DNA of 64,000 nt from Dyadobacter sp. (GTDB taxonomy: Bacteria > Bacteroidota > Bacteroidia > Cytophagales > Spirosomataceae). The notes under the pieces are model-generated. The model worked only from the letters and a program-made list of their open reading frames with translations. It was not told the origin of the DNA and made no database searches. The first letter of the stretch is position 1; each line of letters opens with the position of its first letter. Location: the NCBI RefSeq assembly GCF_017744695.1, contig NZ_JAGIAS010000008.1:327082-391081 (forward strand), in the 5' to 3' direction. Positions 39,123-48,061 of the stretch are shown here, piece by piece. Position numbers and translations under genes: made by a program.

Positions 39123-40575
39123 TAATTCCCTTCACCAACTTACCAGCCACGTCCGTAAGGCGGTAGCGGCGGCCCTGATGTTTGTACACCAACTTTTCGT
39201 GATCCAGTCCCAGCTGATTGAGAATGGTTGCATGAAAATCGTGGACATGGACAGGGTCTTTGACAATATTGTAGCCAAATTCGTCGGTTTCGCCGTAAAC
39301 GATGCCCGGTTTGATACCGCCGCCGGCCATCCACACCGTGAACGCCCTTGGATGGTGGTCGCGGCCATAGTTGTCTTTGGTAAGCGTTCCCTGACAGTAA
39401 TTGGTACGCCCGAACTCCCCTCCCCAGATCACCAGCGTTTCGTCCAGCAATCCGCGTTGTTTAAGGTCGGTAACCAATGCGGCCGACGCCTGGTCTACAT
39501 CCATGCATTGCCCTTTGATTTCCGTCGGCAACCCGCCGTGGCTATCCCATCCCTGGTGATAAAGCTGCACAAACCGTACGCCCTGCTCGGAAAGTTTCCG
39601 CGCCAAAAGACAGTTGGCTGCATAAGTACCGGGTACAAGGCATTCGGGGCCATACATTTTCACGATCGATTCCGGTTCCTTGCTCATATCAGTGATTTCC
39701 GGAACGGCTGTCTGCATGCGGAACGCCATTTCATACTGCTGTACTTTGGCCGTGATTTCCGGATCGCCAAAATCATTGAATGTGCCTGCGTTCAATTCCG
39801 CCAGGTTATCAAGCATTTTACGGCGCTGGGTACGGTCCATCCCGTCGGGATCATTGAGATACAACACGGGATTCTCGCCGCTGCTGAACTGCACGCCCTG
39901 GTGTACCGAATCCAGGAAGCCGTTGGTCCAGAGTTTGGAATAAACCCCCTGCCCGTTCCCCTTTCCACGCGAGAGTAATACGCAGAAACCCGGCAAATTC
40001 TGGTTTTCACTACCCAACCCATAGCTCAGCCAGGCGCCGAAGCTGGGCCTGTTCCCCACCTGTGCACCCGTCTGAAAGAACGTAAGTGCGGGGTCGTGGT
40101 TAATGGCTTCGGTATTAAGGGTTTTGATAATGCAAAGATCGTCGGCAATGCCCGCCATATGCGGCAGGAGCTCGCTCATCCAGGCACCGCTTTTCCCGTG
40201 CTGTTTGAAATTAAAAATCGAACCTGCCAAAGGGAATTTGGCCTGATTGGCGGTCATACCCGTCAGGCGCTGCCCGCCCCGGATCGATTCCGGCAGGTCC
40301 TGCCCGTGCATTTTGTTGAGCATCGGCTTATAATCGAACAGGTCGAGCTGCGATGGTGCCCCGTTCTGGAACAGGTAAATCACCCGCTTTGCTTTCGGGG
40401 CGAAATGCGGCAGGCCGGCCATCAGCTCATTCACATCCGGTTCACCGCCGCCACCTTTGAAAAGATCCGGTATGAGCAGCGATCCCAGCGCCGCGCTGCC
40501 GAGCCCGAGGCTGAGTTTGGATAAAAAATGCCTGCGTGTAGTGTTGACTCCGTAGTCAAATATTGGCTTTTCCAT
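39115..40575 (-). CDS. DUF1501 domain protein with Tat signal
   Basis: A 486-residue protein of the DUF1501 family, which has an alkaline-phosphatase/sulfatase-like fold of unknown activity. The N-terminus carries a twin-arginine signal (TRRHFLSKLSLGLGSAALGS), so the protein is exported folded and may carry a metal. Family motifs include KRVIYLFQNGAPSQLDLFDY, the region with FVQLYHQGWDSHGG, VIWGGEFGRTNYCQG and DHHPRAFTVWMAGGGIKPG. It overlaps the cytochrome gene by 8 bases and follows the PSD1 gene across a repeat element of about 140 bases. DUF1501 and PSD1 genes regularly travel together in Planctomycetes and Bacteroidota. Confidence 0.9.
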   Translation of the reverse strand: MEKPIFDYGVNTTRRHFLSKLSLGLGSAALGSLLIPDLFKGGGGEPDVNELMAGLPHFAPKAKRVIYLFQNGAPSQLDLFDYKPMLNKMHGQDLPESIRGGQRLTGMTANQAKFPLAGSIFNFKQHGKSGAWMSELLPHMAGIADDLCIIKTLNTEAINHDPALTFFQTGAQVGNRPSFGAWLSYGLGSENQNLPGFCVLLSRGKGNGQGVYSKLWTNGFLDSVHQGVQFSSGENPVLYLNDPDGMDRTQRRKMLDNLAELNAGTFNDFGDPEITAKVQQYEMAFRMQTAVPEITDMSKEPESIVKMYGPECLVPGTYAANCLLARKLSEQGVRFVQLYHQGWDSHGGLPTEIKGQCMDVDQASAALVTDLKQRGLLDETLVIWGGEFGRTNYCQGTLTKDNYGRDHHPRAFTVWMAGGGIKPGIVYGETDEFGYNIVKDPVHVHDFHATILNQLGLDHEKLVYKHQGRRYRLTDVAGKLVKGIIA

Positions 40576-40581
40576 ATTTTT

Positions 40582-40712
40582 AAGGCTGCAAGCGTTAGGC
40601 TATAAGCTGTAAGCTCTAAGCTGTCTGCTTTAATTGACATATTCCTTTTACTTTACTATCTCAGTTCTTTATTCAAAAAGCTTAAAGCTTATAGCATACA
40701 GCTTAAAGCCCC
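40582..40712. repeat. Dispersed intergenic repeat, copy 2
   Basis: The left arm (40582-40626) has units such as GGCTATAAGCTGTAAGCTCT. The right arm (40676-40712) reads AAGCTTAAAGCTTATAGC then ATACAGCTTAAAGCCCC. Its final 15 bases are identical to the right end of copy 1. It occupies the gap between the PSD1 and DUF1501 genes, inside a probable operon. Confidence 0.65.
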
Positions 40713-40717
40713 TCACA

Positions 40718-43039
40718 TCAACTCTTCGTTATCGTCTCCTCCATATTATACAGCGTGTTGATCACACGCATCAGTGCTGCTGCACGCACGGTATCGGCCT
40801 TTGCTTCGTGCGGGAATTCGCCTACATTCAGGACTTTGGCTGCATTGTCTTTTTGTTTCGAGAACATGGAGGCCTCTTCATGGTAATATTTTTTGAGCAA
40901 TTCCACTTCCTTGTCTGTGGGCTGGCGGCACACAATCGCCTGGAAGGACGAACGGATATTGGTCTCGACATCGGTCGATTTCGCTACCAGGCGTTCGGCC
41001 ATCACACGGGAAGCTTCCAGCACGGTCGGGTCGTTCAGCATCACCAGCGCCTGCAAAGGGGTATTGGTTTTGGAACGTTTTACCTCGCAATGGTCGCGGT
41101 TGCTGGCATCGAAAATGATCATCGACGGCGGCGGCACGGTCAGTTTGATGAACGTGTACATCCCTCTGCGGTACAACGCATCGCCTTTGTCCTGCTGGTA
41201 GGTGCGCAGGGTGCCCCGTCCCGAGGTCGCGGCTTCCCACAAGCCTTTCGGCTGGTAAGGTTTTACACTCGGCCCACCGATTTTGGGATTCAGCAAACCA
41301 CTGGTCGACAGCACCATATCACGGACCAGCTCCGCCGGCAGGCGGTAGCGCGGGCCGCGCGAGAGGTAAATATTTTCCGGGTCGGCTTTTAGCTTTTCGT
41401 CGGTGACTTTGGCGGATTGCCGGTAGGTGGCGGAAGTCACGATCTGCTTGACAAGCCTTTTAATGTCCCAACCGTGGTTCATGAAGTCGACGGCAAGCCA
41501 GTCGAGCAATGCGGGGTTCGTAGGCAAGTCGCCCTGCATTCCAAAGTCCCCCGTGCTTTTCACGATTCCCCTTCCGAAAAACTCCTGCCATATCTGATTA
41601 ATAAACACCCTGGCTGTAAGCGGATTGCTCTTACTGGTTGTCCATTTGGCCAATCCTAACCGGTTTTGCGGTAGTTTGATGGTGTCAAAACGCATTACCG
41701 CCGGTAATGCAGAGGCGGTAACCACCCTACCCGGCGCATCGTACGAACCACGGTTGAGGATATGCGTAGGCCTGAGTGTATCCAGGTCGCCCAGCACCGA
41801 TACCATCAGACGGCTGGTATCCGGCCGGTTGATGAACGAGAGCAGCGTCCGGGCCTCTTCGTCCGAGATGGTCATGATCGGGTTTTTAGCCGGTTTTGTC
41901 TGCGAGATATCCCCCTCAAAACCGGACTCTTTGGAATTATTAAAAAATGCGAACATCCGGTAGTAGTCTTCCTGCGAAATAGGATCATACTTGTGGTCGT
42001 GGCATTGCGCGCACTCGACAGTAAGCCCCAGCACGCCCGTACTGAATGTCTTTGTTTTATCGATATTGTATTCGATTCGGTATTCTTCGGGGATCACCCC
42101 GCCTTCTTCGGTGTATTTATGGTTTCTGAAAAATGCCGTAGCCAGTATCTGCTCCTTATTGGCATTAGGCAGCATATCGCCTGCTATCTGCCACATCAGG
42201 AACTGGTCATACTTCATATTCTTGTTGAATGCGTTGATCAGCCAGTCGCGCCACGGCCATTGTGTACGCACTTCGTCGTCCTGGTAACCATAGGAATCGG
42301 CGTAACGCGCTACGTCCAGCCAATGAACAGCCATCTTTTCGCCATAAGTTTTCTGTGCCAGCAACTGATCCACTACTTTTTCGTAGGCTTTGTCGCTTTT
42401 ATCGGCTTCGAACTGCTGCTGCATTTCCACGGTCGGCGGTAACCCTGTCAGGTCCAGTGCCACCCTTTTCAGCAGGTGACTTTTGGCCGCTTCATCGTTG
42501 GGTGCCAATCCGGCGCCCTCCATTTTGCGCGACACGAAATGGTCTATTTCGTTTTTGGGCCAGTCTTCATTGGAAACTTCGGGCACCGCCGGCAACACCG
42601 GTGCGGTGAACGCCCAGTGCCGCTCGTACTTGGCACCTTCTTCGATCCATTTCTTCACCAACCCGATTTCGTTTTCATTCAGCAATCCCAGGTGCGACTC
42701 AGGCGTGGGCATTTGGTAAGACGGGTCCGGCGAGGTAATTCTTCTGTACACTTCCGACTGCTCCGGCTTGCCCGGGAAAATCGCCACGCCTTTTCCGTCT
42801 TTCAGCTTGGCATAGGCGCTTTCAGCCAGATCGAGCCTCAGCCCGGCCTCCCGCTTTTTGGCATCGGGGCCATGGCATGCGAAACATTTATCGGATAAAA
42901 TGGGCCGGATATCAAAATTATAACTCACGGCTTCACTACCCGACTGGGACTGCAACACGCCGTTCTTTTTGAAACAAGAAACCGCCAGAAAAGCAACGGC
43001 GCCGGATAGTACCCCCAGATACAAGAACTTCTTTTTCAT
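40718..43039 (-). CDS. PSD1 (DUF1549/DUF1553) planctomycete-type cytochrome lipoprotein
   Basis: A protein of 773 residues. The signal ends in FLAVSC, so it is probably a lipoprotein. A planctomycete cytochrome c domain carries CFACHGPDAKKR at about residue 50. A DUF1549 (PSCyt2) domain follows with HWAFTAP, RVALDLTGLPP and a second haem-like motif CAQCHDHKYDPIS. The DUF1553 (PSD1) domain is C-terminal, with NPLTARVFINQIWQEFFGRG. The activity of this family is not established. Neighbours are a sugar permease upstream (18-base gap) and a DUF1501 gene downstream. A TTG start at 43057 is possible; the ATG at 43039 is preferred. Confidence 0.88.
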   Translation of the reverse strand: MKKKFLYLGVLSGAVAFLAVSCFKKNGVLQSQSGSEAVSYNFDIRPILSDKCFACHGPDAKKREAGLRLDLAESAYAKLKDGKGVAIFPGKPEQSEVYRRITSPDPSYQMPTPESHLGLLNENEIGLVKKWIEEGAKYERHWAFTAPVLPAVPEVSNEDWPKNEIDHFVSRKMEGAGLAPNDEAAKSHLLKRVALDLTGLPPTVEMQQQFEADKSDKAYEKVVDQLLAQKTYGEKMAVHWLDVARYADSYGYQDDEVRTQWPWRDWLINAFNKNMKYDQFLMWQIAGDMLPNANKEQILATAFFRNHKYTEEGGVIPEEYRIEYNIDKTKTFSTGVLGLTVECAQCHDHKYDPISQEDYYRMFAFFNNSKESGFEGDISQTKPAKNPIMTISDEEARTLLSFINRPDTSRLMVSVLGDLDTLRPTHILNRGSYDAPGRVVTASALPAVMRFDTIKLPQNRLGLAKWTTSKSNPLTARVFINQIWQEFFGRGIVKSTGDFGMQGDLPTNPALLDWLAVDFMNHGWDIKRLVKQIVTSATYRQSAKVTDEKLKADPENIYLSRGPRYRLPAELVRDMVLSTSGLLNPKIGGPSVKPYQPKGLWEAATSGRGTLRTYQQDKGDALYRRGMYTFIKLTVPPPSMIIFDASNRDHCEVKRSKTNTPLQALVMLNDPTVLEASRVMAERLVAKSTDVETNIRSSFQAIVCRQPTDKEVELLKKYYHEEASMFSKQKDNAAKVLNVGEFPHEAKADTVRAAALMRVINTLYNMEETITKS

Positions 43040-43057
43040 TTGCAATTTTTTACACAA

Positions 43058-44467
43058 TCAACCAATCTTTACTTCGCCTTTCACAGTCTCCGAACTCAGG
43101 AACTGTTCTATTTCTTCCAGCCGCTTTCCTTTCGTTTCAAACAGGTTCCGCTTCGCGTACACGTACGAGCAAACGCAGAAGAAGGAGAAAACAAAAAATG
43201 TATTAGCCACACCCAATCCGTCGCGCATAAGCGGAAAAAGCAGGTTTACGATCCAATCCGACACCCACATCGTCATAATGCAGATCGATAATGCGGTCCC
43301 TCTGATATGATTTGGAAATACTTCCGTAGCAATGACAAACTTTAAAGGCCCGAGCGAGAAGGCGAAAAAAAGCAGGAACAGCATGATGCACACCAGCATT
43401 CCCCACCCATTGATGCCATAGGTGAAACACAGGCCGGTCAATGCAAGGGATACCGCCGCCCCGGCAGAGCCTATCAGGTACAGCGACCTGCGACCCAGCG
43501 TATCGACCTTCCAGATGGCAATCAGCGTGAAGACCATACTGGCCAGGCCCAGCATGACCTGGTACAACAGCACGTCGCCGATCACAATGCCGGCCGACCG
43601 CAGGATGGTCGGGCCGTAGAATATCACGCCATTAATTCCGCTGAATTGTGAAAGGGCCGTCAGGACCATGGTCATCACCAGTAGTCCGCGCAAAGGATAT
43701 TGCATCAGCTCCTTCGCCCCACCCTCCTTTTGCAGGAAGGCCTTTTTGATTGCCCCGAATTCGGCACGGGCATCGTCCTCCCCATTTATTTTGATCAGTA
43801 TCGCGAGCGCTTCTTCGTTTCTGTCGTGCTTAGCCAGCCAGCGCGGACTTTCCGGCACCGTCACCAGCAACACGCAAAACACGGCGGCCGGGATCACGCT
43901 CACAAAGAACATCCCGCGCCACACCTCTTCTACAAACAGCCAATGCAAAATGCCGCTTCCCATACTCGCATGCGCAAGCGAGTACCTGTGCAGGAACAAG
44001 TTGCTGATATAGGCCGCCAGCACGCCTATCGTGATCGCCAACTGATAAAACGTGACCAGCCCACCGCGCTTAGGGGCGGGCGCAATCTCGGAAATGTAGA
44101 GCGGCGATACATTGGAAGCCACTCCTACCCCCGCTCCGGCGAGTATGCGGAATAAAATGAGAATTGTATAGGTATTTGAAAATGAAAATCCTATGGCACT
44201 CACCAGAAAGAGTAATGCCGCCACAAACAGGACTTTCTTCCGCCCTATCTTATCGGCCAGATACCCCGAGAACGCTACCCCAATAATGCAACCCAGCAAC
44301 GCAAACGAAACAAACAACCCCTCTTCTGCGGCCGACAAGCCATATTGGGTCCTGACTGGCTCGATGATCCCGCTCACGACCGCCATATCGAACCCGAACA
44401 GAAAGCCTCCCAACGCCGCGATGAGCGTGATGAGAAAGGTAAAATGTTTTACGTGTTGTGTTTGCAA
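43058..44467 (-). CDS. MFS sugar:proton symporter (sugar porter family)
   Basis: A 469-residue inner-membrane permease with twelve hydrophobic segments. Sugar-porter signatures are visible: GFLFGFDMAVVSG in helix 1, the loop GYLADKIGRKKVL after helix 2, PESPRWLAKHDR before the central loop, and QFSGINGVIFYGPTI in helix 7. It resembles XylE, AraE and glucose transporters. It lies 44 bases after the ROK-like kinase and 18 bases before the PSD1 gene, so imported sugar is probably the kinase substrate. The exact sugar is not predictable. Confidence 0.92.
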   Translation of the reverse strand: MQTQHVKHFTFLITLIAALGGFLFGFDMAVVSGIIEPVRTQYGLSAAEEGLFVSFALLGCIIGVAFSGYLADKIGRKKVLFVAALLFLVSAIGFSFSNTYTILILFRILAGAGVGVASNVSPLYISEIAPAPKRGGLVTFYQLAITIGVLAAYISNLFLHRYSLAHASMGSGILHWLFVEEVWRGMFFVSVIPAAVFCVLLVTVPESPRWLAKHDRNEEALAILIKINGEDDARAEFGAIKKAFLQKEGGAKELMQYPLRGLLVMTMVLTALSQFSGINGVIFYGPTILRSAGIVIGDVLLYQVMLGLASMVFTLIAIWKVDTLGRRSLYLIGSAGAAVSLALTGLCFTYGINGWGMLVCIMLFLLFFAFSLGPLKFVIATEVFPNHIRGTALSICIMTMWVSDWIVNLLFPLMRDGLGVANTFFVFSFFCVCSYVYAKRNLFETKGKRLEEIEQFLSSETVKGEVKIG

Positions 44468-44511
44468 GATGTTCTTTGATTAAGGGCTTTCTGAGTATGA
44501 CCAGTTTTGTG

Positions 44512-45777
44512 TTACAAAACTGCATTCGTTTCAATAGCAGAATCGAGGTTCACCAGCTTTCCCTCCCAGCCACACAAGGCAGCGCCGGTGCCGTAAACAA
44601 TGCACAGATCCATGGAAGCGTCGGGGCGCAATACCCTCATTTTCTGATCATCCAGCGAATGAAATCCGTTTCCTAAACTTGCGACGCCCCCTTCGTCGGC
44701 GGAGGCTTTCAGGCAGGCATCGATGTCGTACCAAAGCACACGCCGGCCAGCCGCCGTCAGCGCGGCATGCAGCTTCTGCCGGGCGACCTCCCAGGAATGC
44801 ACCTGAAAACCGTCGATCGCCGCTGTTTTCTCAAGACGGAGCTGCTCTACCAAATGATCGGTGTCATATACAGGTACCGGAGTCGCGGCACCCTCGTCGT
44901 TAATATCCCCTTCCCGGTTGGCCAGGCCTGCCGCTCCGGTCAGTATGCACGCTTCGGTGTCATCGCAAAAAGTCACATGTACTTTACTATCAAGCGATTT
45001 CAACTCATTTTCTAATGCATTGCCAAACAAATGGCCAGCCTTTGCGATGTTCCCGCCGATCACCAGCTCATCGCACCCGAAGTTTTTCAGCCATGGAAGC
45101 AGAAATTCGCCCAGGTTGGCGCCAAATTCGTGGAAAATACCTTTCGAAAGTTCCGAGTCCGTTTCAGCCAGTTCGCGTACACCTTTGATCGTCTGACCGG
45201 CAGCATGGTAGAACCAACGCGTTGAAAAGTAGTCGTCGGCAATGGAGTCCCTGAACGGCTCATTATAGAATGCCCCCGGCAATGCAGGATGACGCTCCAA
45301 CAGTTGGCCGTTTTCCATAAACGATGATCCGAAACCCGATCCGAGCGTAAGAAAAACGGTCCGTTTACTTGCCAGGCCATGCCTCGCGTAAGCACCGACG
45401 GCAAAACAATGCGCATCATTGAAAAACCGGAATGCGGTGTCGGGCATGCCGGTAGCATCTTTGAGTGCCTGCCCAAGGTGAAGCCCAAACATTTGCTCGA
45501 ACTTCCCGCCCACATCGAGGACCGTACAAACTCCCTTGGGGTAGTTGAACGGCCCGGGAAACGCGATTCCGATTCGGTCAACAGCCCCCCTGCCTGCAAG
45601 CGCCTCCGTGATACAACCACCTATGACGGCGACGATCGCCGACGCAGCGGCAAAACTATCCATCTCCTTTCGCACCAGCGGAAGCGACAGCCCGCCAGCG
45701 AGAGACATATCCACGACTCCAGCCGTAACATGGCTTCCTCCGACATCCAACCCCAGACTGACTTTCGGCGCTTTCAT
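44512..45777 (-). CDS. ROK-like sugar kinase with C-terminal accessory domain
   Basis: A 421-residue protein. Residues 1-285 form a ROK-type kinase: phosphate-binding LGLDVGGSHVTAGVVD, IAFPGPFNYPKG, the catalytic-Asp motif FFNDAHCFAVGAY, LTLGSGFGSSF and LVIGGNIAKAGHLFGNAL. The zinc-binding CxCGxxGC motif of glucokinase/NagC-type ROK proteins is missing. Residues about 300-421 are an extra domain (WYDIDACLKAS, IVYGTGAALCGWEGK) that resembles the N-terminal domain of the isomerase-like protein at 52799-54550. It heads the five-gene operon and its promoter overlaps an operator-like palindrome. The probable role is phosphorylating the imported sugar. Confidence 0.8.
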   Translation of the reverse strand: MKAPKVSLGLDVGGSHVTAGVVDMSLAGGLSLPLVRKEMDSFAAASAIVAVIGGCITEALAGRGAVDRIGIAFPGPFNYPKGVCTVLDVGGKFEQMFGLHLGQALKDATGMPDTAFRFFNDAHCFAVGAYARHGLASKRTVFLTLGSGFGSSFMENGQLLERHPALPGAFYNEPFRDSIADDYFSTRWFYHAAGQTIKGVRELAETDSELSKGIFHEFGANLGEFLLPWLKNFGCDELVIGGNIAKAGHLFGNALENELKSLDSKVHVTFCDDTEACILTGAAGLANREGDINDEGAATPVPVYDTDHLVEQLRLEKTAAIDGFQVHSWEVARQKLHAALTAAGRRVLWYDIDACLKASADEGGVASLGNGFHSLDDQKMRVLRPDASMDLCIVYGTGAALCGWEGKLVNLDSAIETNAVL

Positions 45778-45799
45778 AAGGGACTTTGTAATATATGTT

Positions 45800-45830
45800 C
45801 AAATATACAAACATATCACTAACAGTCAAA
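45800..45830 (-). promoter_or_regulatory. Promoter of the kinase-permease-cytochrome operon
   Basis: On the minus strand: TTTG at 45830-45827, a 19-base spacer, TATATTTG at 45807-45800. It matches the Bacteroidota consensus fully and lies 22 bases before the kinase ATG at 45777. The operator-like site overlaps the minus-7 element and part of the spacer, so a bound repressor would block it. Confidence 0.75.
45801..45816. promoter_or_regulatory. Operator-like site 1 (GntR candidate)
   Basis: AAATATACAAACATAT matches the consensus ATATGT-N4-ACATAT with two mismatches in the left half; the right half is exact. It overlaps the minus-7 element of the kinase promoter. Confidence 0.6.
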
Positions 45831-45990
45831 AAAGTTGCATTAAATCAACATGTAAAAATAATCAAAAATTAATATAACTAATTCATTTAAAATTAATTAT
45901 AAAAATTAATCAAAATATAGTTTTGCATTTTAGTTCTACAAGCCTCCGCAAAAGTGAAAATTTTTCGTCGAAATTTAGCCAATATGTATG

Positions 45991-46006
45991 ATATGTATAT
46001 ACATAT
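45991..46006. promoter_or_regulatory. Operator-like site 2 (GntR candidate)
   Basis: ATATGTATATACATAT is a perfect 16-bp palindrome and an exact match to ATATGT-N4-ACATAT. Its core GTATATAC fits the GTnTAnAC pattern reported for the HutC group of GntR regulators. It is 190 bases from site 1, centre to centre, upstream of the same promoter. Confidence 0.65.
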
Positions 46007-46110
46007 TAAATGCACCAGCTATACATATCTCACAAAGCTCATTTCATCCAACCCTCGAAACCTTGTCGCCCTGGCGGCAACCCGAGGTTTCATTGAGACC
46101 GGCTATAAAA

Positions 46111-46139
46111 ACCAATGGCGGGTATACCCCGCCATTGGT
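46111..46139 (-). terminator. Terminator of the third SusC-SusD operon
   Basis: ACCAATGGCGGG pairs perfectly with CCCGCCATTGGT around a 5-base loop. On the minus strand it is followed by TTTTAT. It starts 54 bases after the SusD stop and isolates susC-susD from the kinase operon. Confidence 0.88.
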
Positions 46140-46192
46140 CCCAAATACCTCAACTATTTACTAATTCACTCTATGAGATTCTGTGCCATCGA

Positions 46193-48049
46193 TCAGTAGC
46201 CCGGATTCTGTTTAAGCGCGCCATTGCTTTTCCGGATCTCGGTATTCGGGATCGGGAAGAGGTAGTAGTGGTCGCCTTTCCAGGGCTTCCGTACCTCGGC
46301 TTCGGGAATCACCCCGTAGGTATAAGCCAATTTCCCCAAAGCATCCCCGGGCTTCGCGCCTGTCCAGTCCATGGTAACCTTTGTAAGCCCTCTGATTGCT
46401 ATATCCACATTTCCGGGGGCCGCTTTCCATCGCATGAGGTCGAAGAAGCGCGAGTCTTCCAGATGCAGCTCGATAGCCCTTTCGTTCCGGTACACCCGTA
46501 CCAGCTCTGCCCCGGCACTTTTGACATCCGGCATGTTCACGGATGCCCGCTTTCTGACCTTGTTGATGTATTCCCTCGCGACTGCCTCGTTACCCAGCGC
46601 CATCTGGATTTCGGCATAGTTCAGATAAAACTCGGTCAATCTCATGAACACCACCACCTGGTTATAGTCATAGTCAAAGCTCGCACGCGGGCCGACAAAA
46701 TCGTCAGTCTTTTTGAAAGTATAACCCGTTTGTACCCGCCAGTGGAAAGGCGTGAGGCCTTTTACCCAGTAGGTTTTCGAATCGCGGCCGAAATCGAACA
46801 GGTTCTGGCCGTTTTTAGGATCCACCTTATTCGGATTGATATAAGGAGGCGCATTGTCGGGATTCGGATTAGCATCCTCCCAGTATTCGTAGAGGCGCTC
46901 GGTACTTTTCGAACCATCGACGATGTTCAGCGGACCAGCCCCCGGGTAGATCACCGCGTCATAAAACCTCGGATCCCTGTTTTTCTCCGGTTTCTGCGGA
47001 TCGTAACCCGAAGCCGCATTCACCGTTACACCATCCGCCAGGTAGGGATACTCGCCGTTGGCCATCTGGAACATATTTACAAAGTTCTGTGTAGGCACAA
47101 TCCGTTGTTGCGCATCGAAACCACTGGGCCAGTAGTCGTAGTTGTAACCCCAGCCGGGTATACGCGTAGCCGGTGTGAACGACTTTCCGAAAATCGTTTC
47201 GTCTGTTTTCAAAGGTTTTTTGAACAATGCCGCATATTCCGGGTGCAACGTAAATCCCAGATCCAGCACAGCTTTGGTAGCCGTTTCGGCCGCCTTCCAT
47301 TTGGTCAGGTCGTTAGATGGATTGTTCAGCGGGCTTGCCAGAAAAAGCAGCACCCTCGCTTTGAGTGCCATCGCCGCAGCTTTGCTGATCTTCCCGGTAT
47401 TGACCGGCACCCCATTCAAAAATCCGATAGCCTTATCCGACTCTTCCAATACAAACTTCGCGCATTCATCGAACGTATTCCGGGGCACATCAAAACTCTC
47501 CGAGTTCAGCTGAAAACCGTTTGTAATAATGGGTACGCCACCAAATGTGCGCATCAACTCGAAATACATCCAGGCACGAAGAAAATGCATCTCGCCCTTC
47601 ATGGGATCCAGCTTCTCGGCAGGAATGCTCGATTTTTCGATATTCTCAAAAAATACGTTCGTCTTTCTGATATAACCATATTCATAATCCCAAAGCGGCG
47701 TGGCATCTTGCATGGCCGCCAGATCCGAAACATTGTCCGCGGTCATATTCCCTTCGATGTAGTTACGGATACCTGCCGAGCGCTCATGGGTTTCGGGCTG
47801 GTTCACGGCAATATCCGTCAGCGCATCGTAACCGCCGGTGCCCGGTGCCCAGGGAGGCTTGATACCATTGTAAACGTTATACACATAGTTCTGAAGAAAA
47901 ACCGCATCGTTAAACACCGCCTCATCCGATATCGCGTCCAGCGGCTTCTTGTCAAGCACGTTACAGGAAGTAGCCGCGGCAATGATCCCGACGACCGACA
48001 TCGTGAAAGCCCGCTTCATGACCTGATTTTTTATAACTAAATATTTCAT
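46193..48049 (-). CDS. SusD/RagB family outer-membrane lipoprotein
   Basis: A 618-residue SusD-type glycan-binding lipoprotein, partner of the SusC just upstream (12-base gap). The lipobox is IIAAATSC, followed by the usual NVLDKKPLDAISDEAVFND. TPR-like helices include KGEMHFLRAWMYFELMRTFG. The C-terminal motif is YRNERAIELHLEDSRFFDLM. A start at the second ATG (48019, MKRAFTM) would give a more typical signal peptide than the first. It belongs to the locus with operator-like sites rather than to an ECF/FecR pair. Confidence 0.93.
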   Translation of the reverse strand: MKYLVIKNQVMKRAFTMSVVGIIAAATSCNVLDKKPLDAISDEAVFNDAVFLQNYVYNVYNGIKPPWAPGTGGYDALTDIAVNQPETHERSAGIRNYIEGNMTADNVSDLAAMQDATPLWDYEYGYIRKTNVFFENIEKSSIPAEKLDPMKGEMHFLRAWMYFELMRTFGGVPIITNGFQLNSESFDVPRNTFDECAKFVLEESDKAIGFLNGVPVNTGKISKAAAMALKARVLLFLASPLNNPSNDLTKWKAAETATKAVLDLGFTLHPEYAALFKKPLKTDETIFGKSFTPATRIPGWGYNYDYWPSGFDAQQRIVPTQNFVNMFQMANGEYPYLADGVTVNAASGYDPQKPEKNRDPRFYDAVIYPGAGPLNIVDGSKSTERLYEYWEDANPNPDNAPPYINPNKVDPKNGQNLFDFGRDSKTYWVKGLTPFHWRVQTGYTFKKTDDFVGPRASFDYDYNQVVVFMRLTEFYLNYAEIQMALGNEAVAREYINKVRKRASVNMPDVKSAGAELVRVYRNERAIELHLEDSRFFDLMRWKAAPGNVDIAIRGLTKVTMDWTGAKPGDALGKLAYTYGVIPEAEVRKPWKGDHYYLFPIPNTEIRKSNGALKQNPGY

Positions 48050-48061
48050 AGGTTCTCTGAA

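Larger units (their letters stand above)
45778..46192. other. Control region between the kinase and the third SusD gene
   Basis: About 415 bases. From left to right on the plus strand it holds the kinase promoter with an overlapping operator-like site, an AT-rich stretch, a second perfect palindromic site at 45991-46006, a half-site ACATAT near 46023 and the terminator of the susD gene. No gene is seen. Confidence 0.7.

Noticed and set aside
36933-45777. Horizontal transfer of the PSD1/DUF1501/cytochrome genes from a planctomycete.
   Set aside because: By eye I see no tRNA, integrase or base-composition break at the edges, and these families are also widespread in Bacteroidota.
46115-48040. 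A 641-codon open frame on the plus strand opposite the third SusD gene.
   Set aside because: The minus strand encodes a full SusD with signal peptide and family motifs. The plus-strand translation is Arg/Ile/His-rich with no domains, and it runs through the SusD terminator.
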